Assembly (NCBI GenBank): GCA_000434735.1
Contig: FR881190.1
Coordinates: 12,324 to 76,323 of the forward strand
DNA: 64,000 nucleotides
From: Bacteroides sp. CAG:530
GTDB lineage: Bacteria > Bacteroidota > Bacteroidia > Bacteroidales > Bacteroidaceae
Direction: 5' to 3'
This document shows positions 41,627-50,441 of the stretch, one piece after another (position 1 is the first letter of the stretch; each line of letters opens with the position of its first letter). The position numbers and the translations under genes were made by a program. The notes beneath the pieces are model-generated. The model was not told where the DNA came from, made no database searches, and was given only the letters and a program-made list of their open reading frames with translations.

Positions 41627-43366
41627 TTATTTCTTAATCTTAGCCCAGTTGTCTTTCAACGATACTGTACGGTTGAAAATCAAGTGTTCAGGAGTAGATT
41701 CCTTGTCCACGTTGAAGTAACCGATGCGCTGGAACTGCAGGTAATCAAGCGGTTTGGCATCTGCCAAGAACTTTTCTACGTAGCAGTTGGTCAGCACTTT
41801 CAGTGAGTTAGGATTAATCATTTCCTTCATTGCTTCGAGTGCAGAGCAGTTCTTCTCTTCGCGGATAGCAGCCATTTCGTCGCGTGGGTTTTCTACTTTC
41901 CACAAGCGGTCGTAAAGGCGTACTTCAGCTTTCAGGCAGTGGTTGCAGCTTACCCAGTGCAATGTACCCTTAACTTTACGGTTTGCTTCAGGCATTCCGC
42001 TGCGAGTGTTAGGATCATATTCTGCGTATACGGTAGTAACGTTTCCGTTTTCGTCTTTCTCGCATCCGGTGCACTTAACGATATATGCGTTCTTCAAACG
42101 AACTTCCTGTCCCGGTGTCATGCGGAAGTATTTCTTAGGAGCATCTTCCATGAAGTCGTCGCGTTCCATCCACAACTCACGGCTGAATTCGATAGTGTGA
42201 GTAGGAGAGTTTGGATCTTCAGGGTTGTTGATAGCTTCCATTTCTTCTACCTGTCCTTCTGGATAGTTTGTGATAATCAGCTTAACAGGGTCGAGAACTG
42301 CCGATACACGTGTAGAGCGTGAGTTGAGGTCTTCTCTTACGGCGCTTTCCAGCAAGGCGAAATCGTTCAATGCATCGTATGTGGTATAACCAATCTTGTC
42401 TACAAACTTATGGATTGACTCAGGAGAGTAACCACGACGACGGAATGCACAGATGGTCGGCATACGTGGGTCGTCCCATCCGTCAACCAACTTTTCTTTT
42501 ACCAAGATAAGCAGGTTACGCTTACTCATCAGCGTGTAGCTAAGGTTCAGCTTGTTGAATTCATACTGGTGAGGACGGTTGTCATCGAGGTCTTTGCCTT
42601 CTTTCACCCAGTCAACGAACAAATCGTACAATGGGCGGTGAGGCACGAACTCCAATGTACAGAGAGAGTGAGTTACACCTTCAAAATAGTCGCTCTGTCC
42701 GTGTGCGAAGTCGTACATAGGATAAGCTTGCCATTTGCTGCCTGTACGGTGATGCGGAGTCTTTACCACACGATACATAATCGGGTCGCGGAAATGCATG
42801 TTAGGGCTTGCCATGTCAATTTTGGCACGGAGCACCATCTTGCCTTCTTCTATTTCGCCGTTGTTCATTTTCTGAAGTAACTCCAAGCTTTCTTCTGCCG
42901 GACGATTACGATAAGGACTCTCAGTTCCCGGCTGAGTAGGAGTACCCTTCTGTGCAGCGATTTCTTCTGCCGACTGCTCGTCGATATATGCTTTACCTTC
43001 TTTAATTAGCTTAATGGCAAAGTCCCACAATTGCTGGAAATAGTCGGAAGCATAATATTCGTTTCCCCAATGGTAACCCAACCACTGGATATCTTCCTTA
43101 ATAGCTTCAACGTATTCTACGTCTTCTTTTGTAGGGTTAGTGTCGTCGAATCTCAAATTACATACGCCACCGTATTTCTGGGCAATACCGAAGTCCATGC
43201 AGATGGCTTTAGCATGTCCGATGTGCAGATAACCGTTTGGCTCTGGCGGGAAACGGGTCTGTACTTTTCCTCCGTTCTTACCTTCTTTCAAGTCTTTTTC
43301 GACTATTTGTTCAATGAAGTTCAGGCTTTTCTTTTCTGAACTTTCTGTTTCATTCATTTCAGTCAT
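41627..43366 (-). CDS. glnS: Glutaminyl-tRNA synthetase
   Basis: This 579-aa class I synthetase charges tRNA-Gln. The HIGH motif is in FPPEPNGYLHIGHAKAICMD, the KMSKS-equivalent is LMSKRNLL, and FDDTNP and RFCDRIG-position elements such as RRRGYSPESIHKF agree with GlnRS rather than GluRS. The two C-terminal anticodon-binding beta-barrels (EFSRELWMERDDFMEDAPKK; LHWVSCNHCLKAEVRLYDRL) are complete. Another ATG three codons in (MNETESSE) is an alternative start. Presence of GlnRS indicates direct charging rather than the amidotransferase route. Confidence 0.96.
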   Translation of the reverse strand: MTEMNETESSEKKSLNFIEQIVEKDLKEGKNGGKVQTRFPPEPNGYLHIGHAKAICMDFGIAQKYGGVCNLRFDDTNPTKEDVEYVEAIKEDIQWLGYHWGNEYYASDYFQQLWDFAIKLIKEGKAYIDEQSAEEIAAQKGTPTQPGTESPYRNRPAEESLELLQKMNNGEIEEGKMVLRAKIDMASPNMHFRDPIMYRVVKTPHHRTGSKWQAYPMYDFAHGQSDYFEGVTHSLCTLEFVPHRPLYDLFVDWVKEGKDLDDNRPHQYEFNKLNLSYTLMSKRNLLILVKEKLVDGWDDPRMPTICAFRRRGYSPESIHKFVDKIGYTTYDALNDFALLESAVREDLNSRSTRVSAVLDPVKLIITNYPEGQVEEMEAINNPEDPNSPTHTIEFSRELWMERDDFMEDAPKKYFRMTPGQEVRLKNAYIVKCTGCEKDENGNVTTVYAEYDPNTRSGMPEANRKVKGTLHWVSCNHCLKAEVRLYDRLWKVENPRDEMAAIREEKNCSALEAMKEMINPNSLKVLTNCYVEKFLADAKPLDYLQFQRIGYFNVDKESTPEHLIFNRTVSLKDNWAKIKK

Positions 43367-43396
43367 TGCGTATTGTATTCCTTTTTATTCTTTTTG

Positions 43397-43404
43397 CAAA
43401 AATA
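43397..43404 (-). promoter_or_regulatory. -7 element ahead of glnS
   Basis: TATTTTTG on the minus strand lies about 31 bp upstream of the glnS start; the -33 element is not clear. Confidence 0.45.
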
Positions 43405-43580
43405 GTAAATCTTTGCGGAAAAACTACCATCTGTAGTCTTTTATGAATCAGAAAGCCCGTGTGTGTATCGTGAATGTAACGCAATTGTTATTAAATGTGT
43501 AAAGTTGTACATGAATGGATAAAACGTGTTAAATTAGTGTTATTAGGCTTAAAAAGTGAATAAAGGTATTATTATTTGAC

Positions 43581-43588
43581 TAATTTTG
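43581..43588 (+). promoter_or_regulatory. -7 element ahead of the small winged-helix gene
   Basis: TAATTTTG matches TAnnTTTG and lies 68 bp before the ATG. A purine-rich GGAGGAG near 43621 lies too far upstream to act as a ribosome binding site. Confidence 0.4.
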
Positions 43589-43656
43589 CAGAAAAGAATC
43601 TTTTTAGGTATTAAAATTCCGGAGGAGATTCTTATATCATATAAAAGCAAAAGACT

Positions 43657-43860
43657 ATGTTGAAAGAAAAAGCTGGTGTCCTTGCCGGTCAGATCTGGGA
43701 GGCACTGAATGGAACTGAAGGTTTAACTCAGAAGAATCTGAAGAAAGCAGCTAAAATCAAAGCTGATAAGGATTTGTTCTTGGGATTAGGATGGTTGTTA
43801 AGAGAAGAGAAGATTGAGACAAGCGAAGTAAACGGCGAATTGGTTGTTAAGTTGAAATAA
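43657..43860 (+). CDS. Small winged helix-turn-helix protein (DUF2582 type)
   Basis: This 67-aa protein has helix-helix-helix-wing layout: EKAGVLAGQIWEALN, GLTQKNLKKAAKIK, KDLFLGLGWLLREEKIE, then the wing TSEVNGELVVKLK. This matches the winged-helix family formerly called DUF2582, common and well conserved in Bacteroidetes and often highly expressed. The DNA target or partner is unknown. It stands alone between glnS (divergent) and its own strong terminator. Confidence 0.88.
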   Translation: MLKEKAGVLAGQIWEALNGTEGLTQKNLKKAAKIKADKDLFLGLGWLLREEKIETSEVNGELVVKLK

Positions 43861-43880
43861 TTAGCTCAATCTCCAGAATA

Positions 43881-43928
43881 AAAAGAAGAAGCATTGTACC
43901 GTAAAAAGTGCAATGCTTCTTCTTTTTT
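43881..43928 (+). terminator. Terminator after the winged-helix gene
   Basis: AGAAGAAGCATTG pairs with CAATGCTTCTTCT and is followed by six T's. Confidence 0.85.
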
Positions 43929-44053
43929 GCATATATATGTGCAAAGAATGGGTTGATTGTTTTGTTTAATAAATAATATATACAAATGTGTGATTTTAGC
44001 AGGCTCTTGGTTATAATTTAGGCGTTGAGATGGCGATAACGGGCAGCTTTTGT

Positions 44054-44061
44054 TAAATTTG
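44054..44061 (+). promoter_or_regulatory. -7 element ahead of mazG
   Basis: TAAATTTG matches TAnnTTTG, 34 bp before the start codon; no clear -33 box. Confidence 0.4.
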
Positions 44062-44095
44062 CAGGGTAAATATTGATTTAGAAAATATTGATTTT

Positions 44096-44881
44096 ATGCA
44101 TACCAGAAAAGAACAGATGGAAGCGTTCGGGCGATTGCTCGATGTGCTTGATGAACTGCGGGTAAAATGTCCGTGGGATCGTAAACAGACCAACGAAAGT
44201 TTGCGTCCGAATACGATAGAAGAGGTTTACGAACTTTGTGATGCCTTGATGAAAAATGACGAGGCTAACATTTGCAAGGAGTTGGGCGACGTATTGCTGC
44301 ACGTGGTTTTTTACTCCAAGATAGGAAGCGAGAAAGGCTATTTCGACATAAAAGACGTATGCGACAAGTTGTGCGACAAGTTGATATTCCGTCACCCTCA
44401 TGTATTTGGTGAGGTGAAAGCTGATACTGCCGAGAAGGTTACAGAAAACTGGGAGCAGCTGAAGCTGAAAGAGAAAGACGGTAACAAGACTGTGCTCAGT
44501 GGAGTGCCCGATGCATTGCCTTCGCTCATAAAAGCCTATAGAGTACAAGACAAGGCTCGCAATGTAGGTTTCGACTGGGAAGAAAAAGAGCAGGTTTGGA
44601 CTAAGGTGAAAGAAGAAATCAGCGAGTTCGAAGCTGAAGTAGCCGACATGGATAAGGAAAAGGCTGAGGCGGAATTCGGTGACGTGATGTTCAGCTTGAT
44701 TAATGCTGCCCGTTTGTATAAGATAAACCCCGACAATGCGTTAGAGCGTACAAACCAGAAGTTTATCCGCCGTTTTAATTATGTAGAAGCTCATACCATA
44801 AAGCAAGGTCGTAACCTTTCAGACATGACCCTTGGCGAAATGGATGCGCTTTGGGAAGAAGCGAAGAAACAAGGACTTTAA
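44096..44881 (+). CDS. mazG: Nucleoside triphosphate pyrophosphohydrolase MazG
   Basis: This 261-aa protein has two MazG domains. The first has CPWDRKQTNESLRPNTIEEV and the metal-binding EEVYELCDAL...ELGDVLLHVVF (EExxE then ExxD). The second has KEEISEFEAEV...EFGDVMFSLINAARL. It hydrolyses NTPs and dNTPs to monophosphates and pyrophosphate as housecleaning or stringency control. Length and the double-domain layout match E. coli MazG. No mazEF toxin genes are adjacent. Confidence 0.95.
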   Translation: MHTRKEQMEAFGRLLDVLDELRVKCPWDRKQTNESLRPNTIEEVYELCDALMKNDEANICKELGDVLLHVVFYSKIGSEKGYFDIKDVCDKLCDKLIFRHPHVFGEVKADTAEKVTENWEQLKLKEKDGNKTVLSGVPDALPSLIKAYRVQDKARNVGFDWEEKEQVWTKVKEEISEFEAEVADMDKEKAEAEFGDVMFSLINAARLYKINPDNALERTNQKFIRRFNYVEAHTIKQGRNLSDMTLGEMDALWEEAKKQGL

Positions 44882-44894
44882 AAGCGAAGAACGC

Positions 44895-44950
44895 AAAAAT
44901 CCACGCCAAGTATTGAGTAACATCATAGCTTGGCGAGGATTTTTGTTTTT
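44895..44950. terminator. Bidirectional terminator between mazG and the convergent secreted-protein gene
   Basis: AAAAATCCACGCCAAG pairs with CTTGGCGAGGATTTTT (one bulge), with a T-run on each strand. The convergent gene ends at 44950 inside the T-run. Confidence 0.8.
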
Positions 44951-45381
44951 TATTTCTTACGATGCGGTTTCAGCAACTCGCGATGAAACCACATTTCAGC
45001 ACGCTGTATATTGAATATCTGTTTTGAAGAAAGGAATTTCTGGTACTTATGCAGATACTCCAAATCAAGCTGATCACAAGAGATACGTGCCTTGATGATT
45101 TCCTCAACTATTTTGTTGTATTCTGCTTCGGATAGATTCTCTTCTTTGCCTTTACGCATCTGCGCCCATGCCTGGCGATTAATAGCATCTTTTTTATCTT
45201 GAAGCTCAAAGTAAAGTGGGAAGAACTGTTGCGCTTCTTGCTGTGTCAGTCCAGTCTGCTCTTTAATGTATTTCTCTTGGCAATGGCGAAACTCCTCTCT
45301 GCTCATTCTTGGCTTCTGGGCAAAGAGACTTATACTGCTGATAGACAGTATTATTGTTAATAATATATTTTTGTACATCAT
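44950..45381 (-). CDS. Small exported helical protein, last gene of an ECF sigma operon
   Basis: This 143-aa protein has signal peptide MMYKNILLTIILSISSISLFAQ. The mature part is almost entirely charged helix (EEFRHCQEKYIKEQTGLTQQ; LSEAEYNKIVEEIIKARISC), with a spacing reminiscent of the periplasmic Spy/CpxP-like fold, though the LTxxQ repeats of that family are only weakly present. It sits 21 bp after the anti-sigma gene, so it may be the envelope effector or sensor of that sigma system. Inference from position; family uncertain. Confidence 0.72.
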   Translation of the reverse strand: MMYKNILLTIILSISSISLFAQKPRMSREEFRHCQEKYIKEQTGLTQQEAQQFFPLYFELQDKKDAINRQAWAQMRKGKEENLSEAEYNKIVEEIIKARISCDQLDLEYLHKYQKFLSSKQIFNIQRAEMWFHRELLKPHRKK

Positions 45382-45402
45382 AAGGTTGTATATCAGTTTG
45401 TT

Positions 45403-45783
45403 TTAGTAAAGTGTAGGGTTGGCTTCTGTAAGATACTTGTATAATTCGTAGTCGCCCATCATGGTTTGGTTTACGATAGGGTCTATATACTCGTCTGGCA
45501 GTTCGGTATAGTTTACCGGAGTGTCGGCAGAATGCGTTTTTTCGTGAATGTCTTTTCCTCCGTTCGTAAGCAGTCTTACTGTAAACATCAGCCCCACAAA
45601 CATAGCTGCCATGTACACCCAAGGCTTCACTCGGGTCCAGGTGCTTATCTTTTCCGGAGCTTTTATCTCCTTTTCGGGTAGTTTACGCATGAGGTCTTCA
45701 GCGAAGTTTTCAAAATATCCTTCTGGAACCTTGAACGCCTGCTTCTTTCCGTATCTTTTTATCAAGTCTTTCTCCTCGTTCAT
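45403..45783 (-). CDS. Putative single-pass anti-sigma factor
   Basis: This 126-aa protein begins with a charged cytoplasmic region (KKQAFKVPEGYFENFAEDLM). A transmembrane helix at about residues 52-69 (VKPWVYMAAMFVGLMFTV) and a periplasmic tail rich in acid residues follow. The VPEGYFENF motif is common to small membrane proteins encoded beside ECF sigma genes in Bacteroidetes. It lies between the sigma gene (48-bp gap) and the gene for the secreted protein. The role as anti-sigma factor is inferred from topology and position. Confidence 0.72.
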   Translation of the reverse strand: MNEEKDLIKRYGKKQAFKVPEGYFENFAEDLMRKLPEKEIKAPEKISTWTRVKPWVYMAAMFVGLMFTVRLLTNGGKDIHEKTHSADTPVNYTELPDEYIDPIVNQTMMGDYELYKYLTEANPTLY

Positions 45784-45831
45784 AATACTTGTCCTCCTTT
45801 TATTAATTAGATGGTTTATGATACTGAAGGT

Positions 45832-46383
45832 TTAATTGTTTCGGTTTAAAAAATCGGTTATTTTCTTCACCGCATGGTGATAAGACGCTTTGAGTGCTCC
45901 CACACTGGTCCCGATGATGTCTGACATGTCTTCGTACTTCATCTCATCGAAATACTTCAGGTTGAATACGATGCGTTGCTTTTCGGGCAGTGTGTGTATG
46001 GCTTTCTGCAGTAAAAGCTGCGTTTCGTCTCCGTCAAAATACGGGTCGCTCTCTAGTTTGCTAAGAGCTTCCTTGTCGGCATCGTCTATCGACAGTTGGT
46101 CGTGCGCCCGTTTTTTATTGATGAAGTTCAGACATTCGTTGAACGCTATTCGGTAAAGCCATGTAGACAGGCGAGCTTCGGCTCTGAAATACTCTATGTT
46201 ATCCCATGCCTTGATGAAAGTGTTTTGCAGAACATCGTTGGCATCATCGTGCGACAGTACCATGCGCCTAATTTGCCAATATAGTTGTTCGCTGTAGGCT
46301 TTCACCACCTCACCGAACGCCTCACGGCACGTTTCCGGATCTTGCAGTCGGCTTATGATGTCTTCCTCGTTATATGTTTTCAT
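45832..46383 (-). CDS. ECF-type sigma factor (RpoE-like)
   Basis: This 183-aa protein has region 2 (AFGEVVKAYSEQLYWQIRRM; DANDVLQNTFIKAWDNIEYF; LSTWLYRIAFNECLNFINKK) and region 4 (LPEKQRIVFNLKYFDEMKYE, then DMSDIIGTSVGALKASYHHA). It is first in an operon with a membrane anti-sigma candidate and a gene for a small exported helical protein, a layout typical of envelope-stress circuits. No SusC/FecR gene is nearby, so it is distinct from the sigma factor encoded at 14107. Its target promoters cannot be read here; a self-regulated promoter should lie in 46384-46470. Confidence 0.92.
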   Translation of the reverse strand: MKTYNEEDIISRLQDPETCREAFGEVVKAYSEQLYWQIRRMVLSHDDANDVLQNTFIKAWDNIEYFRAEARLSTWLYRIAFNECLNFINKKRAHDQLSIDDADKEALSKLESDPYFDGDETQLLLQKAIHTLPEKQRIVFNLKYFDEMKYEDMSDIIGTSVGALKASYHHAVKKITDFLNRNN

Positions 46384-46470
46384 CGAATGATTCTGTTGTT
46401 TTTTGATATTAGATGTCTCTTCGGGGTTTTTGGTTTAACCGCGTTTACTTTATTTAACGATAGGAGAGTG

Positions 46471-47385
46471 TTACAACTCTATGCATAGGTTTTCTTTCGC
46501 CAGTATTGTTTCCGGAAAAACGGCTTGCGCTTCTTGCAATAGCAAATCTTCATCGTCATAGCGTGCCGAGAAATGACCTATTACCAAGCGCTTGACTTCC
46601 GCTTGTCGAGCTATGTCGGCAGCTTGCGCGGCAGTAGAATGCTGTGTCTGTTTGGCTCGCGGAGCATCGGCAGAGATGAATGTAGCTTCGTGAAACAGAA
46701 GATCAACTCCCTTTATCTGTTCCACTATGCGTGGCAGATACGAGGTGTCCGAGCAATAAGCGTACGTGCGTGGAGGGTCGGACGGAGTTGTCAGCATTGA
46801 GTTTGGGATAACTTTCCCGTCTTCCGTTTCATAATCTTCTCCGTTCTTTATGCGGTTTATCATGTAGACGGGGATGTGGTAGAAGTCTATCATATCTCTC
46901 TTTATATGGTTTGGCGTGGCTTTTTCTCTGAACAGAAACCCGCAAGTAGGCATTCTGTGGCGTAATGGGATGGTTTCCACGCTTACAGAGCGGTCGTCGT
47001 ATATAACTGTAGCTTCGCTTGGGTTGAAAGGATGAAACACCACATTGTATGTCATTCCTTTGCAGAAGTAATAGAGCTGTGGCTTAAGCAGTTGTTCCAG
47101 GTCTTCGTGGCAATATATATGTAAGTCGGCAGTGCGTTCCAGCATACCGAAAGTAGATATCAGTCCGATTAATCCGAAGCAATGGTCGCCGTGCAGATGA
47201 GAAATGAAGATATGATTCAGGCGTGAGAACTTTAACTTTGAGCGGCGCAACTGTACTTGAGTACCTTCTCCGCAATCTATCATGAAGAGCTTTTCGCGTA
47301 TGTTTACTACCTGTGATGTAGCCAGATGACGTGTAGTAGGAAGCGCCGAACCACATCCAAGGATATTGACTTCGAATTTTTCCAT
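46471..47385 (-). CDS. rnz: Ribonuclease Z
   Basis: This 304-aa metallo-beta-lactamase-fold endonuclease trims the 3' ends of tRNA precursors. The metal motif HLHGDH is at residues 63-68. The FYHIPVYMINRIKNGEDYET exosite region, the YCSDTSY segment, the LLFHEATF aspartate/glutamate-region and the final IGHFSARYDD histidine agree with the RNase Z family and its usual length. It follows rpsA on the same strand, separated by a terminator, so it may have its own promoter in 47386-47411. Confidence 0.95.
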   Translation of the reverse strand: MEKFEVNILGCGSALPTTRHLATSQVVNIREKLFMIDCGEGTQVQLRRSKLKFSRLNHIFISHLHGDHCFGLIGLISTFGMLERTADLHIYCHEDLEQLLKPQLYYFCKGMTYNVVFHPFNPSEATVIYDDRSVSVETIPLRHRMPTCGFLFREKATPNHIKRDMIDFYHIPVYMINRIKNGEDYETEDGKVIPNSMLTTPSDPPRTYAYCSDTSYLPRIVEQIKGVDLLFHEATFISADAPRAKQTQHSTAAQAADIARQAEVKRLVIGHFSARYDDEDLLLQEAQAVFPETILAKENLCIEL

Positions 47386-47411
47386 GTTTCAGAATATTAG
47401 GATAGAGTTAA

Positions 47412-47452
47412 TAAAAAAGCCGGAGAAAACATGTGTAGTTCTCTCCGGCTTC
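47412..47452 (-). terminator. Terminator of rpsA
   Basis: AAGCCGGAGA pairs with TCTCCGGCTT, and on the minus strand the stem is followed by TTTTTT. It starts about 22 bp after the rpsA stop. Confidence 0.82.
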
Positions 47453-47473
47453 TGTTATGTGAGATTAGAAATA

Positions 47474-49258
47474 TTATTTCTTACCTTCCAACTGTTCTTT
47501 CAAAGCAGCCAAAGCGTCAATGTCACCAAGAGTAGTAGAAGCTGCCTGATTCTGAATCATAGGAGTTTCTTCTTTCTTAGCTGACTTCTTGGAAGCTTTC
47601 TTTTCTGCCTTTTCTTCTGCCTTAGCAGCATCTTCGAAGATACGGCTGTGAGACAAGATGATACGCTTAGCGTCCTTGTTGAATTCAATTACCTTGAACT
47701 GCAACTTTTCGTCCAACTGAGCCTGAGTACCGTCTTCTTTTACCAAGTGTTTCGGAGTAGCGAAACCTTCAACACCGTAAGGAAGAGCAACTACTGCACC
47801 CTTGTCCAACATTTCGATGATAGTACCTTCGTGGATAGAACCTACAGTAAATACAGTTTCGAATACATCCCATGGGTTGTCTTCCAACTGCTTGTGGCCG
47901 AGGCTCAAACGACGGTTTTCCTTGTCTATTTCAAGAACAACTACGTCGATGTCTGCACCAATCTGGGTGAATTCTGATGGGTGTTTGATCTTCTTAGTCC
48001 AAGACAAGTCAGAGATGTGGATCAATCCGTCTACACCTTCTTCGATTTCTACGAATACACCGAAGTTAGTGAAGTTACGAACCTTAGCAACGTGCTTAGA
48101 ACCTACAGGGTATTTTTCTTCGATTGATTCCCATGGATCTGGTTTCAACTGTTTGATACCCAAAGACATCTTACGTTCTTCACGATCCAATGTCAAGATA
48201 ACAGCTTCAATTTCGTCACCTACCTTCATGAAGTCCTGAGCTGAACGCAAGTGCTGGCTCCAAGACATTTCTGAAACGTGGATCAAACCTTCTACGCCCG
48301 GAGCGATTTCGATGAATGCTCCGTAGTCAGCCATAACGACTACTTTACCCTTAACGTGGTCGCCTACCTTCAAGTTTGGATCGAGGCTATCCCATGGGTG
48401 CGGAGTCAACTGCTTCAAGCCAAGAGCGATACGTTTCTTTTCGTCATCGAAGTCAAGGATAACAACGTTCAACTTCTGGTCGAGCTGTACAACTTCGCGA
48501 GGATCGCTTACACGGCCCCAAGACAAGTCAGTGATGTGGATCAAACCGTCTACGCCACCCAAGTCGATGAATACACCGTAAGATGTGATATTTTTAACAG
48601 TACCTTCAAGTACCTGTCCTTTTTCGAGTTTGCTGATGATTTCTTTCTTCTGCTGTTCCAATTCAGCTTCGATAAGAGCCTTGTGAGAAACAACAACGTT
48701 CTTGAATTCCTGGTTGATCTTAACAACCTTGAATTCCATAGTCTTACCTACGAATACATCGTAGTCGCGGATAGGTTTAACATCGATCTGAGAACCCGGC
48801 AAGAATGCTTCTATACCGAATACGTCAACAATCATACCACCCTTAGTGCGGCACTTGATGTAACCCTTAATAATTTCTTCGTTTTCGAGAGCAGCGTTAA
48901 CACGATCCCAAGAGCGAGTAGCACGTGCTTTCTTGTGAGACAGAATCAACTGTCCTTTTTTGTCTTCCTGATTTTCGATGTATACTTCTACAGTATCACC
49001 AACTTTCAGTTCAGGATTGTAGCGGAACTCGCTCAGAGGAATGATACCGTCTGACTTGTAACCGATGTTCACTACAACTTCGCGTTTGTTCATTGCGATT
49101 ACAATACCATCTACAACCTCACGGTCGTTTACCTTGTTCAAAGTACTGTCGTAAGCCTTTTCCTGATCTTCTTTGCTTACGCTGGTAGCTGCGCTACCGT
49201 TTTCGTAGTCTTCCCAGTTGAAATCTTCAATGGGATGTACATTTTTCAAGTTTTCCAT
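47474..49258 (-). CDS. rpsA: 30S ribosomal protein S1
   Basis: This 594-aa RNA-binding ribosomal protein has six S1 domains beginning near residues 47, 130, 217, 302, 388 and 476. Each has the G-x-V/I...G-x-F/V...GVDGLIHISDLSW pattern; domains 1, 2 and 6 are the more divergent ones, as usual. It ends in a Lys/Ala/Glu-rich tail (AKAEEKAEKKASKKSAKKEE) and a short conserved end. S1 helps mRNA reach the ribosome, which matters in a phylum that rarely uses Shine-Dalgarno pairing. The leader of about 58 nt before the ATG may hold autoregulatory structure. Confidence 0.97.
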   Translation of the reverse strand: MENLKNVHPIEDFNWEDYENGSAATSVSKEDQEKAYDSTLNKVNDREVVDGIVIAMNKREVVVNIGYKSDGIIPLSEFRYNPELKVGDTVEVYIENQEDKKGQLILSHKKARATRSWDRVNAALENEEIIKGYIKCRTKGGMIVDVFGIEAFLPGSQIDVKPIRDYDVFVGKTMEFKVVKINQEFKNVVVSHKALIEAELEQQKKEIISKLEKGQVLEGTVKNITSYGVFIDLGGVDGLIHITDLSWGRVSDPREVVQLDQKLNVVILDFDDEKKRIALGLKQLTPHPWDSLDPNLKVGDHVKGKVVVMADYGAFIEIAPGVEGLIHVSEMSWSQHLRSAQDFMKVGDEIEAVILTLDREERKMSLGIKQLKPDPWESIEEKYPVGSKHVAKVRNFTNFGVFVEIEEGVDGLIHISDLSWTKKIKHPSEFTQIGADIDVVVLEIDKENRRLSLGHKQLEDNPWDVFETVFTVGSIHEGTIIEMLDKGAVVALPYGVEGFATPKHLVKEDGTQAQLDEKLQFKVIEFNKDAKRIILSHSRIFEDAAKAEEKAEKKASKKSAKKEETPMIQNQAASTTLGDIDALAALKEQLEGKK

Positions 49259-49322
49259 TAAAAAATAATTGTTTTTAAATAACTAATTGTGTTAGACTTT
49301 ATAATTGCTTTAAAATCGTGCG

Positions 49323-49351
49323 CAAAGGTACAATAATTTCCCGAATGCAAA
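49323..49351 (-). promoter_or_regulatory. rpsA promoter
   Basis: On the minus strand TTTG at 49351-49348, a 17-base gap and TACCTTTG at 49330-49323 form a good consensus promoter 65-93 bp upstream of rpsA. Confidence 0.6.
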
Positions 49352-49399
49352 ATAATTTGCATTGAAAAAATGAGGAATACACTGAATATTAGTGCAAAA

Positions 49400-50398
49400 T
49401 CACTTCATTGGCTTCAGTTTTACCACTTCGCCAAGCTCGGGAATCATAATTGGCATGCTGCGCAGTTTGGCTTCTTGGGCGAATACGTGGGGTGGGTCGA
49501 ACAGTGGCTCGTCCGAGAGGTCGAACGTGCCGTAATGCATCGGTATGGACATTTTTGCTCCCATATCGCGTGCGGCGGTAAGTGCATCGTAAGGTGATAT
49601 GTGATTGGGTTTCATAAACCAGCGGGGCTTGTAGGCACCTATACCTATCATGCAGTAGTCTATATGCGGAAACATTTCGGGCAGTTCTTTAAAGTGGCGT
49701 GCGTAGCCCGTATCACCACTATTATATATGGTGATGCCGTCGGCCTGAATCATGAACGCTCCCCATAAGCGTCCTCCTCCGTCGTTAACGCTTCGTTTGC
49801 TCCAGTGCTGTGCGGGCAGAAACGTGAGGCATAGGTTGCCGTCTATGTGTTGTTGGTACCATCCGGCTTCTATGACATTGAATGTAGGGAACCATTCTTT
49901 TATCAGAGCACCGGTTCCGATGCCGCAGAATACATTCATGTTGGGGTTCTCGGCTGCCAGACGTGTCAAGCTTGGCTTATCGAGGTGGTCGAAATGGTCA
50001 TGACTGATGAGCAGATAGTCGATGTTTTTAAATACCGAGGCGTTTGCCGGACACGTACTGCGGCGTTTTACGAAAGGTATGCTGCCGAACACTGGGTCTA
50101 CCATTATTCGTTTTCCGCCTATTTGTATGAAAAATGAATTATGCCCCAGCCAAATCAGACAGTTGCCTACTACGTTATCCAGCGATTTTATGAAGTTGAC
50201 CTTCGGATTCCATTTAATCTGTTTCTTTTCTTTCCGTTGCGGGTTGGGAGAGAACCTCCATTTCAGGATGTTGCCCATACCAGGTTTCCAGTGGTGTTGG
50301 CGATTAAAAAACTTTCCCTTGGCTGTAGGGTTACCCCTCCAATGTGGGTTGACTGTATGTAAAAGTTCGTTTTTTCTGAAAGTTATTGTTTCTCCCAT
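49400..50398 (-). CDS. Metallo-beta-lactamase-fold hydrolase (UlaG / NAPE-PLD-like)
   Basis: This 332-aa protein has metal motif SHDHFDHLD (near residue 133), further ligands in LPAQHWSKR, the aspartate in YNSGDTGYARHF, and the last histidine in IPMHYGTFDL. A basic N-terminal extension (NPHWRGNPTAKGKFFNRQHH) precedes the core and is seen in N-acylphosphatidylethanolamine phospholipase-like relatives. The substrate could be a phospholipid or a lactone; I cannot decide from sequence. It lacks a signal peptide and follows the 50442 gene by 43 bp on the same strand. Confidence 0.85.
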   Translation of the reverse strand: MGETITFRKNELLHTVNPHWRGNPTAKGKFFNRQHHWKPGMGNILKWRFSPNPQRKEKKQIKWNPKVNFIKSLDNVVGNCLIWLGHNSFFIQIGGKRIMVDPVFGSIPFVKRRSTCPANASVFKNIDYLLISHDHFDHLDKPSLTRLAAENPNMNVFCGIGTGALIKEWFPTFNVIEAGWYQQHIDGNLCLTFLPAQHWSKRSVNDGGGRLWGAFMIQADGITIYNSGDTGYARHFKELPEMFPHIDYCMIGIGAYKPRWFMKPNHISPYDALTAARDMGAKMSIPMHYGTFDLSDEPLFDPPHVFAQEAKLRSMPIMIPELGEVVKLKPMK

Positions 50399-50441
50399 GT
50401 CTATAGATATCCGTCAACTATTATATAAAGTATGTTCGAAT

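Noticed and set aside
48278..49054. 258-aa open frame on the plus strand
   Set aside because: Antisense to rpsA; it arises from the codon bias of a highly expressed gene.
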